Part shown: positions 7,124 to 12,178 of the stretch, piece after piece | Layout of the letters: the number at the start of each line of letters is the position of its first letter | Numbering within the stretch: position 1 is the stretch's first letter | NCBI GenBank assembly: GCA_043767025.1 | Contig: JAYUHK010000166.1 | Location: 1-12,178 of the forward strand | From: JAYUHK01 sp043767025 | GTDB taxonomy: Bacteria; Bacteroidota; Bacteroidia; Chitinophagales; Saprospiraceae | Direction: 5' to 3' | Length of the DNA stretch: 12,178 nt | The notes under the pieces: model-generated | The model's input: only the letters and a program-made list of their open reading frames with translations | What the model was told of the DNA's origin: nothing | Database searches by the model: none | Made by a program: the position numbers and the translations under genes

Positions 7124-7298
7124 TGTTATAATTTTGAGTATTGATAAATTGTATTGATTCAATCGGTTCGATAAATCTATTTACAGCGCAAAATTGAAGA
7201 AATATTTTTAAAAAACTGTTAATCTTTACCATTTATTTCGTTAATGTTTGTTAAATAATGAGCAAAAGTGAGCAGTTTGTTTCTTTGAGAAGCGATGA

Positions 7299-7327
7299 CA
7301 AAGATAGCAAAAAATCGAACATCGCAA
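7299..7327 (-). promoter_or_regulatory. Consensus promoter for the TPR gene
   Basis: On the minus strand the -33 element TTG (7325-7327) is followed after 18 bases by TATCTTTG (7306 down to 7299), a full match to the TAnnTTTG -7 element. This is the best promoter in the window because both elements are present at suitable spacing. Transcription would begin near 7290 and leave a leader of about 165 bases. Confidence 0.6.
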
Positions 7328-7440
7328 TCTACTGAAAAAACTAACAAAAAAAGTGTGCCATTTATACGCTTTTTTGCGTCCTAATGAAATGTGACTAAAA
7401 AAAATCAAGCCAAAAAAATAAAATATATTTAAAAATACTA

Positions 7441-7448
7441 TATCTTTG
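7441..7448 (+). promoter_or_regulatory. -7 promoter box for the LysM gene
   Basis: The bases TATCTTTG match TAnnTTTG in full and are identical to the -7 box of the opposite TPR promoter. The -33 TTG is not evident in the AT-rich run upstream. The leader to the ATG at 7493 would be about 38 bases. Confidence 0.6.
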
Positions 7449-7492
7449 TGTTGGAGAACTTACTTACGATTCAATAAAGCAGTCCAGAAATT

Positions 7493-9004
7493 ATGCAAAA
7501 CCGATTTTTAACCACCCTACTTTCCTTTCTTTTATTTGCCAATCATCTTTTTGCCGACGATATTTATGTGAAATATGACCCTGCAAAATCCGACCGATAC
7601 GAGTATCGGCTGACGGATAAAAGTGGCGAAAATTCTTTCGTAGCCTATCGTTTTGGCTCTGCGGATAACGGTCAAATTGTTTTTGAAGTAGGCATGGAAG
7701 AAAATACTTATCAGTCCCAACTCAACGGTACGCTGCTGAATATCAAGGATTTGGTGCTGAATGAGCAGTTCGTCCAAGAAGTAAATCGGGGTTCTAAAAG
7801 CCTTTATATCGTTCAACAAGATAAAAAAGGCTACCGAATTTCGTTGGTTATTTTGGGAAATTATTTGAAACAAAATGCGTCCGGAGAACTCGCGCTCACG
7901 TCCGCAGATTACCATTTCAGCTTCAAAGAAGGCATCAAAAATGTAGGCACCAATCTCGCCAGCGAAGAATCCGAATCATACATTTATTTTACGCAAACCG
8001 ATAAAAATACTTGCCGCAATACTTATTATTTCAAAGAAATTCCGAAGGACTCGAACAAGCCTTTTACCGAATTTTCTTTGATGCCCGAAATCGGCGTGAT
8101 AAGCGAAAAAACTGGGTTTTCGGGCGAAGAGGCGGAGCAAAATAAACTCGAATTGGTGTCTATCAACAACATTCAGATAGATGAATATTTGAAAGATTTT
8201 TGCGCAGGAAAAAATATGCGTCCGCAAAATGGCGCGTCCGACGAACCTATCGTCAAGAGTCCGACTTCTAAAAATAAGAACAAAAATCAACCAGAAGACG
8301 TACTTGCGGCGCGAAGTGGTCAGACTGTGAATTGTGAGGGCGTAAGAGCGTCTGCCAATCAATATATCCTCCAAAAAGGCGAATCTTTATACGCCGTAAG
8401 CCGCAAAACAGGCGTTTCTTTGGAGAAATTGAGAACTTATAACAATATTTTGCCCAACGCAATCTTGCAACCTTGTCAAATTATCAGCCTTACGGGTGGT
8501 GGTTCGCCACAAAGCGCAGCCGACGAATTTACGGACAAAGGCGGCTCGCCGAAAATAGTGCCAGAGTGGAAAAAAGAAACAAGCGGCTTTTATTACATCA
8601 AAAAAGGCGACTCTGTGGAAAGTTTATCCAAAAAATTGGGTTACACCGAAGAGCGACTTCGGTTCATGAACGACATGGAGGAAGAAGAAGAATTTACGAC
8701 TGGCAAAATGATAAGGATTTCGGATTGCGCTTGCTCGGCAGAAACGCCAAGCCCCAAAGCGACGGAAAAAAAGATGGAGTTGAAAGAAAAATCAGTTCCC
8801 GTAGATAGATTCACACCGCGTGGCGTTCCCGAAAAAACCATCACCACAGGAAAGATAGGAAAGAAAACATACACCGTAGAAAGCAACGAAACCCTGCAAT
8901 CTATTGCTAAAAAATTCAAAATAACGGTAGAAAAATTGAGAGAACTCAATAATTTGGACAACAAAGAAGTTGTTATTCCCGGTCAAAAAATAATTGTAGA
9001 ATAA
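7493..9004 (+). CDS. Secreted protein with three LysM domains
   Basis: The 503-residue protein starts with a signal peptide (hydrophobic residues 5-20, likely cleavage after A21). Residues about 22-235 form a domain I do not recognise, rich in beta-strand patterns. A low-complexity, lysine- and asparagine-rich linker (about 245-275) follows. Three LysM domains make up the C-terminal half: about 291-333 (YILQKGESLYAVSRKTGVS), 367-410 (YYIKKGDSVESLSKKLGYT) and 459-502 (TYTVESNETLQSIAKKFKI, ending PGQKIIV). LysM domains bind N-acetylglucosamine-containing glycans, chiefly peptidoglycan, so the protein likely sits on the cell wall in the periplasm. No hydrolase motif is visible. The second LysM is the most divergent, with an acidic run EEEEE inside it. 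Cysteines at 173, 237, 281, 328, 412 and 414 could form disulfides. It is transcribed from its own promoter. Confidence 0.88.
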   Translation: MQNRFLTTLLSFLLFANHLFADDIYVKYDPAKSDRYEYRLTDKSGENSFVAYRFGSADNGQIVFEVGMEENTYQSQLNGTLLNIKDLVLNEQFVQEVNRGSKSLYIVQQDKKGYRISLVILGNYLKQNASGELALTSADYHFSFKEGIKNVGTNLASEESESYIYFTQTDKNTCRNTYYFKEIPKDSNKPFTEFSLMPEIGVISEKTGFSGEEAEQNKLELVSINNIQIDEYLKDFCAGKNMRPQNGASDEPIVKSPTSKNKNKNQPEDVLAARSGQTVNCEGVRASANQYILQKGESLYAVSRKTGVSLEKLRTYNNILPNAILQPCQIISLTGGGSPQSAADEFTDKGGSPKIVPEWKKETSGFYYIKKGDSVESLSKKLGYTEERLRFMNDMEEEEEFTTGKMIRISDCACSAETPSPKATEKKMELKEKSVPVDRFTPRGVPEKTITTGKIGKKTYTVESNETLQSIAKKFKITVEKLRELNNLDNKEVVIPGQKIIVE

Positions 9005-9006
9005 TT

Positions 9007-9059
9007 ATTTTGAGTTTTTACAAACCATTGATAATCAATGGTTTGTAAAAACTCAAAAT
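9007..9059. repeat. Perfect inverted repeat with 26-base arms between convergent genes
   Basis: The arms 9007-9032 and 9034-9059 are exactly complementary with a single central base. The structure fills almost the whole gap between the LysM stop and the acyltransferase stop. The strongest part is CAAACCATTGAT and its complement. Unlike a usual intrinsic terminator, each arm starts with the T-rich part (TTTTGAGTTTTTA), so on both strands the GC-containing stem is followed by A residues rather than a T-tract. It may still block or protect transcript 3' ends as a long hairpin. No second copy is seen in the window. Confidence 0.9.
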
Positions 9060-9070
9060 TCCTTACTACC

Positions 9071-10219
9071 TCAATTTTTATCCATCAATCGTTTGCTAAG
9101 CCATTTTCGGACTGGAATATCGTAGAATATCAGACAGCCGTAAGCAAGCGCAATGGAGGCAAAAAGGACAAACACGCCCAACTGCCAACCTCGCTCTATT
9201 GGGATTTTGTGGTCAATCGCCCACGCCGTATAAAGGTATATCAGCGAATAATGTGTAATGTAAAGCGGATACGAAATATCTCCAAAAAACTTACACACTC
9301 GGCGCGAAATCGTCCCTTTCAGCTCGCCACTGATGCCGATGTAAACGACCAACGGAAAAATAAAAATAACGCACAGCGATTCGTAAAGACCGTTGAGCCA
9401 AAGATAATCGCTGCCCCCAACTCTGGGCGACGAAAATATGAATACTAACACCAAACTGCTGTATAAAAATGCGTGTTTGATGCGACTCGGCTTACATAGG
9501 CGCGACAGCAAAAGTCCAGCAAAAAAAGGATAAAGCAGTCGAGTCAGACCAATCCGAAACTGTGCAGGCTCAATAGACCAACCGCCCGCAAGGTCGCCGT
9601 TGTGACTCGTGACAGCAAGATGAATTAGCGCGCAACCCGACACAAAAACCAATATCGAAAGCAATTTATTTGAAAATTTTCGGATAAAAAGTGCGTACAA
9701 AATATTGGCGACGTACTCAAAAAAAAGCGACCACGCAGGACCATTGAGCGGGTGCATTTCGTCCCAGCCTCTGATGTCCATAGAAGTCGGCAACGGAAGA
9801 AGCGTGAACCCGACCAACATCGTAAGAAGGATTTTCCACATCGGCACTTGGCTCGCCAACGGAAACAACTCGGAGGAGTCGGTAAAATAAAAACCAATAG
9901 CCCCCACGACCATGCCCATCACTATCATCGGGTGCAAGCGAATGACTCGGCGGCGAAAAAAGCTCGCAAGGGTCATTTTGTCCCAACGGTCATCGTAAGC
10001 ATATCCGACTACAAAGCCCGAAAGTAAGAAAAAAAAATCCACGCCCAAATAGCCGTGACTGACGATTTGTTTGAGGTGATCGTTTTCGCTGAAAGTTTCA
10101 AAAAGATGAAAAATGACTACCATAATCGCTGCCACGCCCCGCAGACCGTCGAGAATCAGGTAATGACTTTTGGAGTCCGCAAAACCGCTCGCGTCTTTTG
10201 TGCTTGTAAGTACGTCCAT
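9071..10219 (-). CDS. Acyltransferase-3 family integral membrane protein
   Basis: The 382-residue protein belongs to the acyltransferase 3 family (OafA/OatA/NodX type), membrane enzymes that move acetyl or other acyl groups onto sugars of O-antigen, peptidoglycan, exopolysaccharide or small molecules. The N-terminal motif DGLRGVAAIMVVIFH spans 24-38, with R27 and H38 spaced as the essential Arg and His of the family. It is followed by GYLGVDFFFLLSGF at 56-69 and by RRRVIRLHP at 89-97. About ten hydrophobic segments follow, and the protein ends with a basic cytoplasmic tail. There is no SGNH domain, so it is the short form. The acceptor cannot be told. The gene is locally richer in G+C than its neighbours and stands alone between convergent and divergent genes, which would fit acquisition by transfer. 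A weak -7-like TTTCTTTG lies on the minus strand at 10262-10269. Confidence 0.92.
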   Translation of the reverse strand: MDVLTSTKDASGFADSKSHYLILDGLRGVAAIMVVIFHLFETFSENDHLKQIVSHGYLGVDFFFLLSGFVVGYAYDDRWDKMTLASFFRRRVIRLHPMIVMGMVVGAIGFYFTDSSELFPLASQVPMWKILLTMLVGFTLLPLPTSMDIRGWDEMHPLNGPAWSLFFEYVANILYALFIRKFSNKLLSILVFVSGCALIHLAVTSHNGDLAGGWSIEPAQFRIGLTRLLYPFFAGLLLSRLCKPSRIKHAFLYSSLVLVFIFSSPRVGGSDYLWLNGLYESLCVIFIFPLVVYIGISGELKGTISRRVCKFFGDISYPLYITHYSLIYLYTAWAIDHKIPIERGWQLGVFVLFASIALAYGCLIFYDIPVRKWLSKRLMDKN

Positions 10220-10414
10220 TTTTTAGTAAAAATAAATTTATTGGAATAAAAATATCGGCGGCAAAGAAAGCTAAAAATGACGATTAGAACTTAAAAAAAT
10301 CCAATAAAAAAGATTTTTTTGTTAAAATTTTGAAAATTATACAGAACCTTACAATTTTTCGTTTTTTATTTAGCAATTAAAGTCTTTTATATCAACCAAC
10401 TAAATTTCAACCTA
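10220..10414. other. Divergent intergenic region with no clear promoter
   Basis: The 195 bases between the acyltransferase and the delta-60 gene must hold the promoters of both. On the minus strand TTTCTTTG at 10262-10269 differs from TAnnTTTG by one base. On the plus strand no good match is seen. An AT-only inverted repeat (10293-10301 with 10312-10320) is probably chance in this base composition. Confidence 0.4.
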
Positions 10415-11938
10415 ATGAAAAAAAGTACACTTTTTCTCGCTTGTTTCTTTGTTTTTTTGTTCCACAAAAACGCAATCACAGCCCAGTCAATCGGACAATT
10501 AGACAAGAATTTTGGTAGCAACGGAGTTGTAACTGCCAATTTTAACGATACCTTAAATGTCAGTTCGACTTTGACGGCATTGCAACCCGACCGAAAAATA
10601 ATTGGCTTATTTACCACTACTCCAAATATATCTAACAATCTAACCTTCCAAATCATTCTTTTTCGCCTGAATGAAAACGGTTCATTCGACAATAGTTTTG
10701 GAAACGAAGGGAAAATTTACCTTCCGTCGTTAGGTTATAGAGACAGATTGTGTGGGTTAATGCTGCAACCCGACGGCAAGATTATTGCAGCTACAAGCTT
10801 GAAAACATCACGATTCAATACTGACGGCACTTTGGATACTTCGTTTACTCCCATCGTTGATGCGAACTGTGACCAAGTAATACTTCAACCAAACGGTAAG
10901 ATATTGATGTTATCCGTTGTATATTCTAATATGGCTTGCGAGGACAACAGCTATACTTTTTCTCAATTCAATTCGGACGGCAGTAAAGATACCCGTTATT
11001 CTGGGTTCGTATTTAGCGATGGTTTTTATTGGGTCAGAATGTCTGAAGACGGAAAGGTTCGTTTTTGTTACGACATTAAACACCAAGCTATTGGTAAATT
11101 ACTTGCCAACGGAACAACTAAAGAACTTTTTCAATTGCCAACCATTCCAAATTTGGGTCAATGGCGCAGTTACGAAGCTCAAATTCTATCCGACGGCAAA
11201 ATATTATTGGGTGGATATGTGATTTTAAATGGAGCAGGAGATAAATCAAAATTCTTGTTGGTTCGACTTCTCACAGATGGGAAGTTGGATACCGCTTTTG
11301 GGGACGGGGGTTTCGTAGCTACTTCGTTTGGAGATAACACTTCAAATCGCACACATTCTATTACTCTTCAAACAGATGGAAAAATTATTATTCACGGAGC
11401 TGGATTTTTGGACGGTGTTTACAAAAATGTTTTGATGCGGCACTATGCCGATGGAAAAATTGACACCACTTTTGCAGCGAAAGGAAAGCTAATTTTAGGA
11501 ACATATAATTCGGGTGTTTCAAAGGAAAGTATCGAAACCATCGCGTTGGCATCGGACGGAAAACTAATTGTTGCGGGGCGTAATTCAGGAAATTCAACCA
11601 CAAATATTAACAGTTATTTTGTAGCACGTTATATGACCACCGAAAATCTTGGTACGATAGACTTTTCGGTTGAAGACAATTCAATTTCCATTTATCCCAA
11701 CCCAGTTCGCGGCGAGATAAAGTTGGAATATACTTTGAACGAAGCAGAAGACCTTTCCATTCAGTTGCTTGACGTGCAAGGTAGGGTGGCGCAAAATCTG
11801 GCAAGCAATCAGCATCAGGAAAAAGGAAAACACGAACAATTACTATCAGTTTCGTCAGATTTGCCAACGGGCGAATATTATATCGTTTTGTCATCTCTCA
11901 AAGGTCAAAAAGCTGTAAAAATTTTATTACAAAAATAA
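10415..11938 (+). CDS. Secreted delta-60 repeat protein with type A T9SS sorting domain
   Basis: The 507-residue protein begins with a signal peptide (residues 1-23, ending ITA before Q24). Seven units resembling the delta-60 repeat (TIGR02608) follow; their xxDGKIIx strands lie at about 56-63, 117-124, 157-164, 208-215, 257-264, 318-325 and 378-385. Most are followed by a DGxLDTxF turn (138-144, 288-295, 346-353). The spacing of 40-61 residues suits blades of a beta-propeller, an inference. Residues about 425-507 form a type A T9SS C-terminal sorting domain: IYPNPVRGEIKLEY, LLDVQGRV, LPTGEYYIVLSS and a terminal KAVKILLQK. The protein should cross the outer membrane by T9SS, with removal of the tail and anchoring or release at the surface. 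No catalytic motif is seen and the ligand is unknown. A terminator follows the stop. Confidence 0.9.
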   Translation: MKKSTLFLACFFVFLFHKNAITAQSIGQLDKNFGSNGVVTANFNDTLNVSSTLTALQPDRKIIGLFTTTPNISNNLTFQIILFRLNENGSFDNSFGNEGKIYLPSLGYRDRLCGLMLQPDGKIIAATSLKTSRFNTDGTLDTSFTPIVDANCDQVILQPNGKILMLSVVYSNMACEDNSYTFSQFNSDGSKDTRYSGFVFSDGFYWVRMSEDGKVRFCYDIKHQAIGKLLANGTTKELFQLPTIPNLGQWRSYEAQILSDGKILLGGYVILNGAGDKSKFLLVRLLTDGKLDTAFGDGGFVATSFGDNTSNRTHSITLQTDGKIIIHGAGFLDGVYKNVLMRHYADGKIDTTFAAKGKLILGTYNSGVSKESIETIALASDGKLIVAGRNSGNSTTNINSYFVARYMTTENLGTIDFSVEDNSISIYPNPVRGEIKLEYTLNEAEDLSIQLLDVQGRVAQNLASNQHQEKGKHEQLLSVSSDLPTGEYYIVLSSLKGQKAVKILLQK

Positions 11939-12013
11939 AAAATATCTAATCAACCTCAAAACAAAGTAACGCTTTTTTTTAAGGTTAAGAAGTTACAAAT
12001 TTTGTCACAAAAA

Positions 12014-12063
12014 CCACAAAAAAGCCAATAGTTTGAATAAAAACTATTGGCTTTTTTTTGTGG
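12014..12063. terminator. Bidirectional intrinsic terminator between two T9SS-substrate genes
   Basis: GCCAATAGTTT (12024-12034) pairs with AAACTATTGGC (12041-12051) around a 6-base loop. Flanking A6 and T8 tracts extend the stem, and CCAC/GTGG closes it with a small bulge. A T-tract follows the GC part on both strands. It serves the delta-60 gene on the plus strand and the partial type B gene on the minus strand, whose stop lies 20 bases away. Confidence 0.9.
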
Positions 12064-12083
12064 CAATAAAGAAACTTGGCGGA

Positions 12084-12178
12084 CTATTTACTCAATGTCA
12101 CATCGCCAGAAACTATCTCCGTGTGTCCATCTTTGAACAGAATTTCGGCGTAGTAAACGAAGACCGCAGGGGTCATCA
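12084..12178 (-). CDS. 3' end of a secreted protein with gliding-motility (type B) T9SS sorting domain
   Basis: Only the last 31 codons (including the stop TAG at 12084-12086) lie in the window; the gene continues beyond the right edge. The visible residues PAVFVYYAEILFKDG, then HTEIVSGDVTLSK, match the closing strands of the gliding motility-associated C-terminal domain (type B T9SS tail). That domain typically ends with a P-x-VYVYY strand, a DG turn and KGDVTLxR. The methionine at 12174-12176 is therefore internal, not a start. Type B substrates are often very large adhesins or repeat proteins and, unlike type A, are usually not anchored by A-LPS; SprB of Flavobacterium is the known example. 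The remaining domains cannot be seen. It converges with the delta-60 gene over a shared terminator. Confidence 0.85.
   Translation of the reverse strand, partial: MTPAVFVYYAEILFKDGHTEIVSGDVTLSK

Larger units (their letters stand above)
7124..7492. other. Divergent intergenic region between the TPR and LysM genes
   Basis: This 369-base region has no gene. It holds one promoter on each strand (7299-7327 minus, 7441-7448 plus), which leaves a leader of about 165 bases for the TPR gene and about 38 for the LysM gene. The region is very AT-rich, with several A-tracts. A weaker second -7-like box, CAATTTTG on the minus strand near 7190, could give a shorter TPR leader. I see no riboswitch or strong structure. 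Confidence 0.6.

Noticed and set aside
7124..7162. Upstream ATG at 7162 as start of the TPR gene
   Set aside because: It would add 13 residues before the lysine-led signal peptide; the ATG at 7123 gives a standard secretion signal.
7366..7379. Small hairpin ACGC-TTTTTT-GCGT upstream of the LysM gene
   Set aside because: The arms are only four bases, too short to call in such AT-rich DNA.
9038..9448. Plus-strand open frame of 136 codons over the end of the acyltransferase gene
   Set aside because: It is the antisense shadow of the acyltransferase coding region, with a composition typical of a reversed membrane-protein gene and no signal or motif.
10293..10320. AT-only inverted repeat in the acyltransferase/delta-60 divergent region
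   Set aside because: The arms are almost entirely A and T runs with a 10-base loop; this is expected by chance at this composition.

Overview
The window comes from a member of the Bacteroidota. Evidence: an AT-rich background, promoter -7 boxes of the TAnnTTTG type, mostly no recognisable Shine-Dalgarno sequences, a DUF2490 outer-membrane protein, and two secreted proteins that end in type IX secretion system (T9SS) sorting domains, one type A and one type B. The class or genus cannot be fixed from this stretch. I see no rRNA, tRNA, CRISPR array, transposase or phage gene; the layout looks chromosomal.

Left part (1-2057). A short palindromic repeat fragment lies at the edge. A small DUF2805/TIGR03643 gene (minus) and a YdeI/OmpD-associated family gene (plus) diverge from back-to-back promoters. 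The YdeI-like protein carries a complete CDGSH iron-sulfur motif at its C-terminus. A DUF2490 outer-membrane protein gene follows 35 bases later.

Centre (2148-5707, all minus). Ferredoxin, selU/mnmH, selD and an OppB/DppB-type ABC permease lie in one direction with gaps of 49, 5 and 14 bases, so they probably form one operon. SelD makes selenophosphate and SelU uses it to turn 2-thiouridine of tRNA wobble positions into 2-selenouridine. SelD is the cysteine form, and no selenocysteine insertion genes are in the window. The ferredoxin and the lone permease are unexpected companions and are the most interesting context in the window.

Right-centre (5728-9059). A strong intrinsic terminator separates the operon from a secreted TPR protein gene (minus). 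Across a 369-base divergent promoter region lies a secreted protein with three LysM domains (plus). Between this gene and the next, convergent gene is a perfect inverted repeat with 26-base arms that is not built like an ordinary terminator.

Right part (9071-12178). An integral-membrane acyltransferase-3 family gene (minus), locally rich in G+C, diverges from a secreted delta-60-repeat protein with a type A T9SS tail (plus). A terminator that can work in both directions follows. The last 95 bases hold the 3' end of another gene (minus), encoding a gliding-motility-associated (type B) T9SS tail.

No clearly new multi-gene system is evident. The best leads are the selenium-tRNA operon with ferredoxin and orphan permease, the CDGSH tail on the YdeI-like protein, and the unusual long inverted repeat.
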